Below are positions 43,432 through 56,600 of a stretch of 64,000 bases of DNA, piece by piece; the first letter of the stretch is position 1, and each line of letters opens with the position of its first letter. A model generated the notes under the pieces. It searched no databases. It saw only the letters and a list, made by a program, of their open reading frames with translations, and was not told the origin of the DNA. A program made the position numbers and the translations under genes. This DNA is from Cliona cf. orientalis (lineage: Eukaryota > Porifera > Demospongiae > Clionaida > Clionaidae), in NCBI GenBank assembly GCA_963930775.1, contig OZ005702.1:7792336-7856335 (forward strand), written 5' to 3'.

Positions 43432-46338
43432 TTAATACGGACGGTTGCTTTGGGTAGTTGTGGTGGGAGAGGGGGTGCTAGTTCCTTGCGTTGTCGTTGG
43501 ACATCGTACGGGGGGACGCGGTGTAGGACAAGTCAACTCAACATCGCTGAGGTGGTAACACTCGCACTTAGACTGCTGTGTAACAGTAAAATCTCTATAG
43601 ACATTTCCAAATCCTGGAAAGTCGCTGGTTGGACGGCAGATAAAGGTCCTCTTTCTCTCCACGTTGTTCTTGATTCTGCAAATCGCCTCCTGGCCTTCCT
43701 TTTGGCAGCGGCTTTCACAGGTAACTTTGCGAACGTAGTGTTTCTCCTCCAAGATGGTGCAGGTGTAGCTGATATGAGTTTCGGGATCAGTGTAGGGTCT
43801 TGACTCATTGGACTTATCACGTGTAATGCCACAGTGTCCACTTACTGCAAAGAATAAAAGGTTTAGTAATGATTAGTTTGTTAATGACAAGAGAAATTTA
43901 ATTTTAGCTATTTTTATTATTATAATGGAGATGGTGAACTCTTGACTTAAGAGTCATAGGCTGATGCTGTTATACGTCAGCATCCATGGGATGGGGCACA
44001 TGCCGCGTTAACTCCCTTCCTTTGAATATGCTCTCTCACTGTCTGCTAAGATTGCAGTGAATAATAATAATAGTAATAATAGTATGCTCCACACACTCAA
44101 ATACTGCTTGCTCAACAACAGTGCAACTCACAAAATATAGTCTAGAACTACCTAAGCCTTCGCCATCACGGAATAGTTAATGTCAATCTCATAAACTAGT
44201 TAGTAAGAATTGAATACTGATAGACTCACCAGCTGTGGCACTGTCCGGTGCTTTGAAGGTATTGCACTGCTGTTGAGAGCTTCCAGGTTCGTTTGTCAGG
44301 TTGACTTCATCTAGAGAGGTGAGATTGCTATCCTCGGGCTGGACTTGACCACCATTGTCTTCATTGGAACATGGAGACTCAGGCTCAGACGTGCTAGCCG
44401 GTTCTGTGGTTGTAACTTCGTCAGTTGTAGGCTGTAGATTGAGGAAATACATTGTGAATAACATCAAAAATGTATAAGGCTGCATGTGTATGATTAATAT
44501 TAGTTATGGTGCGAGCCTGGGAGAGAAGCAAGCTGTGTATCCTACAGTTGGCGAATTAGGAATTAAATTTCATCCCTTAAAGCAAGTTAGCCATCTTCCA
44601 CTAGATAAATTGCTGGATTGTCTAATTGTGGCGCAGTGGGCTTAATTGGAATTAGCATATTGTCCACACTGGCTGTGATTTGACCACTATAAAGCTAACC
44701 AGGCTGTGAAAGAGACAGCTCTTGGGAACAGCCAGCCTCCAGGTGGCCAATTATCAACACTCATCAGCTGGCAGGCCAAGAGAAGCCATTGCCTGCAAGC
44801 AAAGCAGCATGCAGCTCTGCACATGCATGGCACTTCTGTACCCATGTGTAAAATCCAGTTAATCCTGTTTAGCAAACTAGCTAAGATCACAGCCTGACGT
44901 TGGATAGAAGTGTGAATGCTCTATATAGTTGAGTCTGTGCTAAACATGATTCATAATATTAAATGCTTGGTCTTAATGGGTGGTCTATGATTTTTAAAGT
45001 GGCAAGTCTGATTCTCACAGTCACAAGTCCTTAACGATGGTCCGCTATTGTTGTGTACGCCTTATTCTACCAAAGTCTGGGAACACTGCCGTAACGACAG
45101 CTGTGAGCACGCCACGGTTGGGAGGGGACCACACAAAGAGCTAGAAACCCTTCCTCCCAGTTGGATGATGTATTTTGATCGATTCTGACGCTACAGTGAG
45201 TTTGTGTATTGCTACCGCATTAACGTTAGCTTAATTCATGCTAGCATGGTATGCGTACCGTTGAGTGTGTGAATGCTTTTTTAAATTTTATGCAAACTTA
45301 CCGAGCAGCGTTCGAAATGTTGCTTCTCGTTCTCGATGAATTCGTGCTCTTTGAATACAACTGTATATCTGTAAATAAACAAGCAACGAAGTATCAATTC
45401 ATCATTCTGTATAGATACTTATGGCCATGCAAAAAGACACTACTGTATTAATACATGAACATAGTAATAATATAGATGTATTGATGTAAACTATCGTTAA
45501 TAGTTTACCTACCTGAAGACGACCAGGGTGTGTAGGTCGTTGAGTGAAGGAGCTCTGTAGCCAACTTTCAAGGACATTCCATTCTCTCCCAGGAAACATC
45601 CACCTGGACTGCCCTGGTCCTCACAACTAGTAATAGTCATACAAAACAAATCATAAACTCTTTGCATTGAATTGCATGATGCAATGTATTAAAATTAATA
45701 ATAATTATCTAAAATTGACTGCAGCTGGAGTGCACTTACTAATGAGAGATGTGAGGGTTGTCACAGACACTATCTTTCTTAGTGTTTCTTGGTGCAGGTC
45801 CCAGAGGGAAGTCTCCTGCGACGGGATCAAGGAGCCATAGAACACCCATCATTTTCTTATAGTTAGATCGTAGCTCAACTGTAGAGTGATAGAGAAAGAT
45901 CGATCAATTTATGCTTAGTCAGCAATATCGGCGCCTAGTTTAGTCTTGGCGCGCATTCATGTGGCTTTTTTTGCTCAATTTGCGGAACGCGCGCACTCCG
46001 CACGTAGCTGATGGCTGCTTTTGCAGCGTAGCTAGATATCTAGCTATGAGTCAACTTTTAAATAAGCATGCAAGTTTTCTCTCCCTTTCTCGAATCGACG
46101 AATGAACTCTCATACCTTCGTATTCCTGCTCAGGCTCGTAGCATGACACTTCTCTTCCATTCTTCAGCAGAACGAGGGAAACGTTTCCTCTCTGCAGCAC
46201 CAAGTTCTGTCCGGGATGCGTCACATGTAGCTCTTCACATACAGTGGTTCTTGTCAGTCTGTTCGGCCACGAGGCGGATAATTGCAGCGAAGCCCCGAGC
46301 AAAAGGATGCTTAGTGCTAGTCTTTGCAAGGAACACAT
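43432..46338 (-). CDS. Secreted cysteine-rich protein with C-terminal cystine-knot-like domain
   Basis: Six exons join in phase: 46338-46116, 45878-45740, 45626-45513, 45368-45302, 44431-44230 and 43844-43432, giving about 385 residues. The start (MCSLQRLALSILLLGASLQL) is a clear signal peptide. The middle (residues ~75-180) has paired cysteines (SVCDNP, HYCEDQ, GGCFLG) and ends VVFKEHEFIENEKQHFERC. Exon 5 is a Ser/Thr/Glu-rich linker. The last exon holds ten cysteines in CTCK-like order: GHCG, YTC, CESRC, AIC, FIC, CEC, TC and RC, then a Pro/Thr-rich tail ending NRPY. It is probably extracellular, perhaps a growth-factor antagonist or matrix protein; the function is inferred only from the domain type. 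The knot motif C-x-G-x-C is C-E-S-R-C here, so the family assignment is tentative. Confidence 0.75.
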
Positions 46339-46445
46339 TTTCACAGCTCCAACTTGGAATAATACAAGCTCGCTATCACGATTCTTTTTCTCGTTCTTGG
46401 ACAGTAGCTGAAGCTTTGTCTGGGCCAACAAAGGTTGCCAGCTGT

Positions 46446-46453
46446 CTTTTATA
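46446..46453 (-). promoter_or_regulatory. TATA box of the secreted-protein gene
   Basis: cttttata on the plus strand reads TATAAAAG on the minus strand, about 110 bases before the start codon at 46338. This would place the transcription start around 46420 and leaves an 80-base 5' UTR. The other genes in the window show no such box. Confidence 0.6.
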
Positions 46454-46459
46454 AAACCC

Positions 46460-48849
46460 CGCGCATGCACAAGGGGTCTGACCGCCCACACACATTAAAT
46501 TCCGAAATCAATTTTGGATCTGACCTAGTACCTCCGATCGCGTGCTAGCGTGAGTGGAAATTGAGAAAATTAATGATACCATAGTCATCTGACGTGCAAA
46601 ATGAATATGAAGGGTTGAAGTGTGCAGCTCTGCAAAGGAAAACGAGTCTAGCAATATTCTTAGCTGCAGGATCTATTGACCATTGCATCAATGCTATGTT
46701 TTCTTTAGCTACTGAGTAACAACATGAACAAAGTTGGCTGAAACAGTGCAGTGTGAGACTCTATTAAGTTTGCAGTCTGTTAGAAAGAAAACTATATCAG
46801 AGGTTGCATCGGAAAACAATCCAACAGCAGGAGAAATTAAATAATACTGGTATAAGTATTTTCACAATCAGTTCTGAGTAAGCTTATATAAATATTATGG
46901 CTAATGTTTCATCTGAATAATAATTGATAATTAATTTTGTAGGAGCATGCAGTATACCACAGTAAATAGTATCAGTGTAATTTTCAGTCAGCTGTTTAAT
47001 ACAAGGCACAATATTAATATTGTACATAATTATGACACATGCACTGTTTGTTGCTATGCTTGATCTGCTGTACAGAAATTCCACAATTAGAAAAATAATT
47101 AGGCAGATCTCTATAATACTCCAAGACTGTGCATGTGTGTGGTATGGAATCACTGCAGCTCTTTCTCTCTGTCACAATTTAATGTCCTATATACCATTTT
47201 CACCACACACAGTGTGCACATACTAGTGCATACAGCTCAGTATGGTGTGATCTTTGCGAGAGAGAATGCCAAGATTGCAACACTTTTCAACAGGAAAAGC
47301 AAACAGTGCATGTTGACCATGACAGAGAAACTGTGCTGGACTGAATCATATAAAATTTGATTGGATCCACAGCTGTCCTGAGCGTAGTAAACCACCAATT
47401 AGAATATTATTATCCAGGCCTCCCTATACCCATGCATATACCAGTAATCATAGCAAAGTGATCATGCATTCACTGAGAGCGAAACAATTTAAACTGATAT
47501 CAGAACTGGATGATCACTGTATGACAGTGGTTTTGATAAGGATGACTGTTCAACTCGAGTGGTCTAATTATTACATTGCTACCTGCATGCTACCGCATAC
47601 TGTTGCTAATTATAAAGCTAACTAGTGTGTCATGAGTGACCACGCTAGCTACCTACACAACAGTACTAGTGTATTCTACCTCCATTGTGCATAAACCTAT
47701 GTCATGTATAAAACTCTGACAGAACTACAAAATTAATTATCATAGCAAACTAAGTCTTTTAAAAACTCAATTCTTAAATATGCAGACGGAATGCTTTAGC
47801 AACAGATGTGCATCCATCTCTGATTGTTTAAAGTCCTCTATCACTGAATTTGAATTCTAAAAGTCACCTCATTGTGAAATAGGGAGGCGGGAGCTAGAGA
47901 ACTTATTTGGTAACAATAGCACGCTCCTGGTTCATAAACGATGGCCAAAGTGCACAGTGATATCAGTGATATGCATGCCCCCAAAAGACAACATGTGTCC
48001 AGTGGTCTGGTTAAAGCAAATTAACATGATTATCAGTGGCTGGAGTATGCCTGGAACGTTAGCCACTTTCACCGCACAAACACAACATTTCAATCTTAAG
48101 AGTGGCCTGGCGGTTGTACTCCTCAAAAGCACGCGACACTGCAGCTACCCATTATCTACATTAAGGGTCTGGTTGCCATGACTACTGGATAGAAAATTGG
48201 TTTACAGTGGACAACTTATCTAACCTTATGTAATCCAATTATGGTCGATGGACATCTCGGGAAAGCGAGCGTGTCTCATCATGGATTAAACAAAGAGCTG
48301 TAGGGCAATACTTTCCTTTCATGTGTCTGGCTGAGCTGTCTGGATAAGAGCACTGTACTCAGAGTAGTGGGTGTCCAATAGAGGGTAGCATGAAAAGAAG
48401 ATGATAAGTGGATTGTACAACTTGCTGTGATAGCTGTATAAACTGTGGCCCTCTAAGTATTACAAGGACATGATGAGCACACAAGAATAATGAATAATAG
48501 CTTGCTAGGCACATATAATACAATTTTACAGTCTTGCGCTTACAAGCATTAGCTATCTGAGCAATATCAGTGAAAGAAATTCCCCACATAATATTAATTA
48601 CTTTATAGCTGTGTTAATTCTTACCATGACAGCTTTAGTATTAGAAGGGGGAAAAAAATGACTTTTGATACCGCAATAACAAGGTGATCACACATTAAAG
48701 TTATACATAGTGCACATATTAATAATAAACTTAATATGAGAGAGATTGAGAGTGTGATGGTGTATGATAGTTTACCCGTGTTATGGCTAGGATGACCCAA
48801 CACATTCAAAACAATCCAACATCGCACACCAAAAGCTGGCCGATTTTGG
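46460..48849. other. Intergenic region, nothing recognisable
   Basis: AT-rich sequence. No splice-supported coding segment, repeat boundary or RNA gene was seen. Confidence 0.4.
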
Positions 48850-51748
48850 TTACCGTGGCACTATAAAACAAACACAAATATAAAGACCATCAAACCATCA
48901 TTTCACAAGCATAAAGTGATCAACCCACATCAACAGTACCCTCAGGGATGGTATCAAACATAACTGCACCATAAATGACTGCGGTGGCAGAAAGCATGCA
49001 GCTCAGCAGCAAAAACAAATGTTAACACCTTAGATATTTGAGGTGATGGGAGGTCACAGTGATTAAAGGTGTTTTTGTCGACGTATATGTGTCAGCTGCA
49101 TGGTATGGCCAGGGGACAAGTATACAATAACTGAGCAATAAAAAAGAACATTACACATTAGGATTATCGTGCGTCAGAACATTCATTGTCATCGGTACTA
49201 CTAGTTATACATGTATGTACAGTGTATGATGCAATGAAGTGCAACAAAGTGTGGGGTGAGTACAGTTGCATCATATTCACGCATGAACAAAAAGTAACTT
49301 CAGATATGACATCATTCTGAATCCGCAGACTATCTCGATCTCTGACTCAGATCATGACGACTCTAGGTACACCAACCTACGTACCCGCAAATAAGGTCAG
49401 TTTGTCGGAAATCCGAGCCATCTTGTCGTGCAGGATGAGCAGCAAGACAGACATGAAGACTAAAAATCGAGAGAGGATGGTAGAGACAGATTGACAGCTA
49501 GAGTGAGGGGGAAGGAGGAAGGGGGGAGGGAGGTTGAAGGGGGTTGGGTGGGTGGGTGGGGGGGGGGGGGATCAAGTACTAAAAGTTATATAATATTGTT
49601 GCCCCATAAGACTAGTACTAAATTTCAAGTATCATGCTAAGGTGGTTGGAAGTAAGGAGAGACTACTAAGTCTTGTGGGTTGTATTAAGGTGGTGCAGTA
49701 TTAGTGACCGCTTTTTTTTGAGCTGGTAGTATGTTTAGTTGACAAACAGCACACAGCAAACCAATAGTGTATAGAGCAACATATAAACATGACTGCCTTA
49801 GAGGCTGGGCATGTGTAACTGTGCTAGTAATTAGAGGTTTGGATGGTATGATTATACTGGAGGAACAAAAGAAAATCTCTTTTGAGAAACGCTGCAAATA
49901 CACCATACTATTAGCTTATAAATATTTACTAGATCAAAGGCACTATTGGGCAGTTTTCATAATAATGTACACAACTTCTACTAAGGGAACTACACACAAA
50001 ATCTGCTTTCTATCCTATAATAATATCTTTCATGTTTTGGATCATGCATATCACAGTATACTAGCTATTGCAGCATTTGAGGTGGTCTATAGATCCATGC
50101 ACAGTCAAGCTATCTAGGAGGATGGATATTAGGTATGTCATAGTTAGCTTCCTGCATGCAGTTTGGTGTGAATAATTTATGAAACTTGAGTGCATGAATC
50201 CATATTCATGACTAAGATATAATTTTTCATCGAAATTCACGGAGAGATGTTTTAATTGCCTAGGGGAAGCGGGTGTACATACATACATCAAGATTTGTGA
50301 AAGGGAAGACAGAAAGAAATGAGACGTGATCGATCTAGATGTGGGAGAGACCGGAAAAACAATCTAAAACTACGGCCAACCTACAACGCCCTAAGGTTAG
50401 AGGACCTTTCATGGCAATATCAGTTTAACCACAGCCCAATATCACCTTACATAGCACTCGACGTATGCGGTGGACATACATACTACAAGTATGTGTGGTG
50501 GACAGCTCGAGGTATGAAGGTGTACCAACGTAGTTGGCGATTAATGTAATATAACCCCCTCTGGTTGACTCTATAATGAAATACAACCTTGACTGATACC
50601 AACGTGCCAGCAACTTGGCTAGCAGCATGACTATGGTATACAACTATGATATGAATTAAGGTGTGAGTTAACGCTTATCCCATTAAGGAGTGTGAATCTC
50701 AGGTATGTATGTACGTACATCCCTACTGATGATAAAAAAGCCACTATGGGCATATATATGGAAAAATGTAGATTTTTTATCATTCTATGGACACGATAAT
50801 GGATACTTTGGCCAATCTTACTTCTCTCAAGCTCAAGGGCACGTGCTGCTCGATTTCTATGATTGCATTGCAATAACTGATCATTCCCATATCATTATAC
50901 GACTAATACATTTGTAGCAGCAGCTAATGTACGAGTTGCAAGAAAAACTCCAATAATTAGGTTGTAGTTCTATCATACTTTAAAAGCATAGAGTCCTACA
51001 TTAAGGTTATAATTATTACAATTCATTATGCAACAATAAATACTAATAATTAACTGTACACACTATGCACATGGTATTACACATTAGAATGAGCACACGT
51101 CATTAATAATATTATCTTAAATGGATGCGTGTTTCGCACCATTGAGTTGAGTAAGTATGTTGAACATGAAAACTCAGCGACACCCACACTTAGTCTAACG
51201 ACTATATTTGGAAGTGATAGACAATCAGCTCCGCCTAATGAGGTTACGATGGACTATAATGGAGGCATGGGAGGGAGGGGATATTAAGAATGCACGCATG
51301 GGTTGAGTGAGAGGAGGGGATGGGAGGGAAAACCACAGAGAAACAGGTAAATTATTCGCACGCTAATCCAATCAAGATTTCGACAACGTCAATGAATTTG
51401 GAACGAGGGAGGGAGGGTGCCACACACACGACATGTGCACGCAGTTCCAAACTCCCTGACGTGACTTGTCCAGTTTGAAAGTAATCAGCGTTTCAGTCCG
51501 CTGTCTACCGCAGTTTCACTAGCTAAGGGTGTAGATACGTATTGTTGTAATGTAACAAAATATATTACCATGGCAATTAAGCTCCATGGCAATAGTCTAA
51601 GATCAACCACAGTTCATGATAAGCTGCGGCGCGGGAAGGGCCCGGGAATGGCCGGGGGGAGGAAAGGGGATCAACGAGAAGCAGGAAATCAGATACTTAC
51701 TAATGTGGACAAGGGCGAAGCACAACCAAATTAAGTGGCAAAAAGAGG
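48850..51748 (-). CDS. 3' exons of an unidentified multi-pass membrane protein
   Basis: Four segments with good splice sites chain in frame: 51748-51701, 49459-49385, 48978-48940 and 48860-48850, all joined at phase 1, ending in TAA at 48850-48852. The translation is hydrophobic: SFCHLIWLCFALVHI, FMSVLLLILHDKMARISDKL, TLFAVIYGAVMFD, then TIPEVPR and stop. It predicts two or three membrane spans and a short tail. I do not recognise the family, and the first exons were not found. The 52119-52211 candidate upstream is out of phase with the exon at 51748, so at least one exon is missing or that candidate is unrelated. Confidence 0.4.
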
Positions 51749-52118
51749 CTGGAACAAGAGAGTAATTTGAAAGCGATTGATTGACCATACCATTTATTTA
51801 TCATACAGCACTTGGGGCCACACATACTGCACACATCAGCATGATCACAGCATCAGCTAGTGCTCTAATGGACCGCCCGCCTTGTCAGTAGATTTAGAGA
51901 GGAATGTCGAAGAGTTCAAGTACTCCTTACTCCCTCTCTCCGTTCCCAAAATTTTCAACCACACACACCACAACTACATACAATACTGCTTTCCCTCATT
52001 GTCATAATAGCCAACAAACTGTATAATTATACAGTCACAAAATAATTATGCATGTGAATTAGTATTAATAAGCATGGCTGAAAGATGATAAGAAAGGCCG
52101 AGTTAACGGCACACGTAC

Positions 52119-52211
52119 CGGGCCAGTGATGTCAAGAATAATTAGGGCGTCAAAAAAAGAGATAATCTCATTAACAGCTGCTACAAATTGATCATCACCA
52201 TATCTAGAGTG
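52119..52211 (-). CDS. Candidate internal exon, unidentified
   Basis: Ninety-three bases between a good acceptor (ATCATTGCAACAG) and donor (CCG|GTACGTG), with one open frame only, HSRYGDDQFVAAVNEIISFF then DALIILDITGP. It looks protein-like and partly hydrophobic. It may belong to the membrane-protein gene whose last exons lie at 48850-51748, but the phase does not match directly. Confidence 0.3.
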
Positions 52212-53300
52212 CTGTTGCAATGATAATAAGTAGCTACAGGTGAACAAACTACCTATGTGGGATGCAGAGGGAAAAGAATGAAGAAAATTTATACACACGA
52301 TGTGTACAATCATCAAATGTAATGATGGCGCCTTAATCTAATAAAAACGCACGCTTAATGAAGTGTGGCGCTTGAGGAGATGCAATTCCCAGCGGTGGAT
52401 GGACGTGACGCGCATGGCCTAACAGCTGTCACTGCCGGAAAATAGTGTACAGAAAACACATAACTGATCACCCGCAGAATTTTTAAGCGCGCAGATAGCA
52501 TACCATATCTACCCATAAGGGGACAGTATATCTGGACTATTATCTATCCAGATGTACTTACAAGTGCCTCTCTCTACCAACACATGCACCCAAACCGCAT
52601 CCCATATAGGTATGACCCAATTAGTAGCATACTTATCACAGTATTATTAATCCACTTAGTGAGCGCTAATGGAAATTATGGCCAACGTAATTGTTGGTTA
52701 AGACCAGAGGGCTTGTGGCTGTTTCTCTCAAGTGGCTAGCAGAGTTATGCATGAACTTTTTAGGGAGGTTTCTCTCAACTGATAACAAAAAAAAAAGTAT
52801 GGTAAGGGTACTCCAGTAGAGATTTTAGAGGCTTCCTAAGTACAACTAATAATACAAAAAATATGTTAAAAGTCCCATAAACAGCTCCGGTATGGTTCGA
52901 GGTATGTAAGCACATGTCCAGAGGGTGTTATTTAGACTAGATGTGGTCAAATGGCAACATGCATGCTGGTAGAATTGGCTAAAACTACAGCTCCCAGCTG
53001 GTAAGCTCTGGTATGCAAGGGATCGGATGCACTTCAAGTGCAAGGATTTTGTTTAGACTAGAGGTGGTTATCACTTCAGCTGGCAAAGCTGGACAAGAAA
53101 GCATTGATCCACTATGTACACAGGCTATAATATTGTAGAGCAATCACATTTTCTCTGGTTTAATACACACAAGTGTGAAAAAATTTGCTGCAACAGCAAA
53201 TACTGGGATATTATTATGCAGTAAACATAAAATTTGCACACGCATAATTTAACCAAGGTTGGTTGAAATGATGTCATCTCTAAGTCATCAATCATCACTT

Positions 53301-53501
53301 TTAGTATTTTTCCAAACTTTTCATGAGCTCCCTTTTCCTCTTTTCCAGTTCCTTACTGACCACGTCGTCATATCTCTGGCGCATCTTGTGAGCTCTGGAG
53401 GCAGCTGTTCCAGACCCAGAGGGGTCACCGGCTGAGTCCATACTCCGAGAGGGAGCACCTCCACCAAGACCTGCCTTACTGTCGCGAATGTCTGCCCTCA
53501 C
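53301..53501 (-). CDS. Last exon of an unidentified gene with charged helical C-terminus
   Basis: An acceptor AAAG|GTG preceded by a very long pyrimidine tract (the 53505-53645 purine array on the opposite strand) opens 66 codons ending at TAA 53301-53303. The sequence VRADIRDSKAGLGGG is followed by a Ser/Gly-rich stretch and a basic-acidic helix, RYDDVVSKELEKRKRELMKS. The end is likely a coiled coil. The upstream exons should lie above 53.7 kb on the minus strand, but I could not identify them. Confidence 0.5.
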   Translation of the reverse strand: MRADIRDSKAGLGGGAPSRSMDSAGDPSGSGTAASRAHKMRQRYDDVVSKELEKRKRELMKSLEKY

Positions 53502-53504
53502 CTT

Positions 53505-53645
53505 TGGGGGTGGGGGGGGGGGAGGAAGGGGAGAGAGTAAGAGGGAAAGGAGAAAAGGAGAGAGGGATAGAGAGGGAGAGAGAGGAAGGAAGGGAGAGAG
53601 GGAGAGGGAGAGGAAGGGAGAGGGAGAGAGAGAGAGAGAGATGCA
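53505..53645. repeat. GGGAGA-type polypurine array
   Basis: About 140 bases of nearly pure purine on the plus strand, starting with a G run and ending (GA)n. On the minus strand it is the pyrimidine tract of the adjacent acceptor. Confidence 0.9.
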
Positions 53646-53699
53646 AATACCATTATTCATTATTCTAGTCCAGCATTATTCTTATCTAAAAATGGTGTA

Positions 53700-56600
53700 C
53701 TAGAGGCAGATTAGCGGTTGTAATTCTACCACCGCTGGCAATTACTCCATCGACATATGATATACGTATCACAATTAATCCCATCATCCCATAGTAAGAA
53801 CTAGCAGGCAGAGACGATTGCACACGTCGAGATCCCCAGAAACCCACCCCCCACGCTAAATATTGCCCCACAAGAGCCGACGATCCATGTATATCATTAC
53901 CAACGTCCATCCCTCATTTTCCTTATCCTTCAGCATCCAATAACCACACCCCCACATACATACTGTATAATAATATTACTATGATGTTATAGTCAAATCA
54001 GCCGGTAGCATAAGGTGCACTACCAAATACGATGATGGACAAAAAGATACGTCTAGGTCATTCTTTATAACTACAACTCTGCAGTATTTCGTGGGAACTA
54101 CTTACACTGAGTCATATGGTGTATCCCAGCAACCATGGAGGCATGTGGTCTAAAAAAAGTGCTAGGCTTCTGGTAACTACTACTTCATACCCTTTTTTAG
54201 AGCATGCTGCTTTGTTGAGCTCACAAGGATCAGAAGCTTAGAAGCTCAGAAGCTCAAGAGGGTCGGCCAGCTGTGTTTTAATACGACACTAGGTGGAATT
54301 GGCCACATTAGCCAAACCATTAACTAATTAGTGGGCCCTTAATTCAATTATAAGGCCCAGCATAAGTGGGAAAACGAGCTAACATTACCCAAAGCATCAC
54401 CTACTAAGCAGTCCCACAGATGAAAGAGGTGGGGGAGGGGGGAATAGGAGATACTGGCCAAATTGAGACACTTCACTATGTAGCTAATCTCTACATTATT
54501 ACAGAGTAATATTGATGACCTGCTCATTGATAAGTTGTACATGTATATGCATACATTCATCATACTAATATATTATTGTGGCATGCTGATCATGAGCTGA
54601 GCAGCATCAACATAAACTTAGTTTGGTGAGTGTATACAACATGCATCTCCACCGGCACAGAATTGAAAATTTGGTCAAAAGGATACACACGGTACCAGAA
54701 GATGATCCCCCTGGAGACTGTCATGGGGTGAGTCTCAATAACTCTTGATTTGGACATCACGTCCAAAAAACCGACGGTCATGGGACTGCAGTTCATCAAT
54801 GCAACTTCCTTCGCTAACAATAATATTATTATTTACATGTTACCTTAATTAGTAACATCCTCAGGCATACCATAATGGAAAAAATCTTATGCCACAGCAA
54901 TGTACTTCAGGAATAAAAATACAATTACCTAGCAATGTGCATGTACATGTATCTCTCTTCCACCACTAGACTTCCATTAGGGCCAGGGCTACTATATCTT
55001 TAGTTCCCCTATTGGACAATATGATATCATGACTGGTTTTACAGAAAGCTCGACCAACGCCATGTTAGGTACCCTTCCAGGATACCAACCATCATGGGAC
55101 TTCCTTGATGGATCGATCTTGCATGCAGCGGGACATGATCTTGAGCTATCTATACTGAATGAAAATTTGATAATAATTTAGTCTATCTAGAATAGTAATC
55201 ACAGGAATGTTTAGGAATAATGGTATAGCGGTTACTCATGTTGCACCATAAATATAATATAAATAAGTATCCCAGTTTCACAGTGGCTTCACTACTTGAA
55301 ATGCCTCCCTCGCATGGTAAATATGTAGACAATGGTCTTAGTTCCAATTACACAATCACGTGGTAGCCTCAAGGGGAAAAACTGCCACGTACGTGTATAC
55401 ACATCCTTATAAATTATTAATGGTTATTAGTGAGATATATTATAATATTTGGTATAATTATTATGTTACTATGATAACAACATCTAAGACTATTCTCCAG
55501 TAGAGCATCCACAGTCAAGTCATGTTAAAAAACTAACAAAGCAGAGCTACCCTAGCCCACACTAATTCAATCAGTGTACAGTGCCAGTATGGTGGAGCAC
55601 TGGTATACCATAGCAACAATACCAAGTACCTTAGCTGAAATCATCTAAGGTATACACATAGTAAGATATTTCGTTAGCTACATAATTATAGACGTATGCA
55701 GGAGCATAATTATGTAATATCCCCTGAGGTTTGGAGAGTGATAAAAAAACTACAGATCATATCCAGGTTGGTCACCTGACGTGATCCACCATACACGCAC
55801 GCCTGCTCCAACCTCCGTTCCTAAATCACATTCGGCAAAGATAAGCAGCATGATCCTATCTTTGCAGTTCAGTGATTTAACACCACTCTCACGGAAGAGC
55901 GAGATATATTGCTCCTCGTACTATACTATATAGCCACAAATTCCCCACAATGGAGGAAAGAAGAACCGTCGCGTATTCACCCCTCCACAAATTTCCTTGT
56001 GAATAATTATCACAATATGATTTTAGTTACAACTTCCTTTAGAATATATATACAGGCCACTGCCATGGTTGATAGAATAATACAAATGAGTATAATGATT
56101 ATTAAATCCAATGCACTAACCATAACTACTGGTATCTGCTTTCTACAGAAAATCATATTATGACACTGTACATATGTTCACTATCGAAGTAAATGAAGTA
56201 AAATGATGCCATTTAAGATCCAAGTCAGAGACTTCATAAAGTTGATGTTGTCTTCAACAGATCATTATAATGAGATTGGTGGTTTGAAATACCATATATC
56301 ATTATCCAGCTTTCACTCACATTCTTATGCTCTGTGTTCAATCCTCACCTCTAGCACATGCAGTGCAGTCTCTTTGATACCACATAATACGTGTGTAACA
56401 CAAAGTACTGTCTGGAAATTTTTGCCCTGGAGTGAAAAATTGCTTTGTGAAGTACGTACGTAGCTATAGGTGACAGCCAGTCTTCTTGCGTTCCCACGAG
56501 TCATGTGGCTAAGGTCAGCCTCAATGGGATCAGTTATGGTCAATTGAGTGTTTTGAAGTGCATGCTGTGGTCTTCTGCCAGCTCCCCACTCCGCCATTTT

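Noticed and set aside
43450-43803. Plus-strand 117-codon frame
   Set aside because: It is antisense to the last exon of the secreted-protein gene, which has splice and cysteine-pattern support.
46339-46491. N-terminal extension of the secreted protein to 46491
   Set aside because: It would put the signal peptide 51 residues in and overlaps the TATA box; the ATG at 46338 fits better.
54590-54820. 76-codon minus frame with protein-like composition
   Set aside because: An acceptor-like sequence precedes it, but there is no convincing donor before the stop; another frame looks equally plausible.
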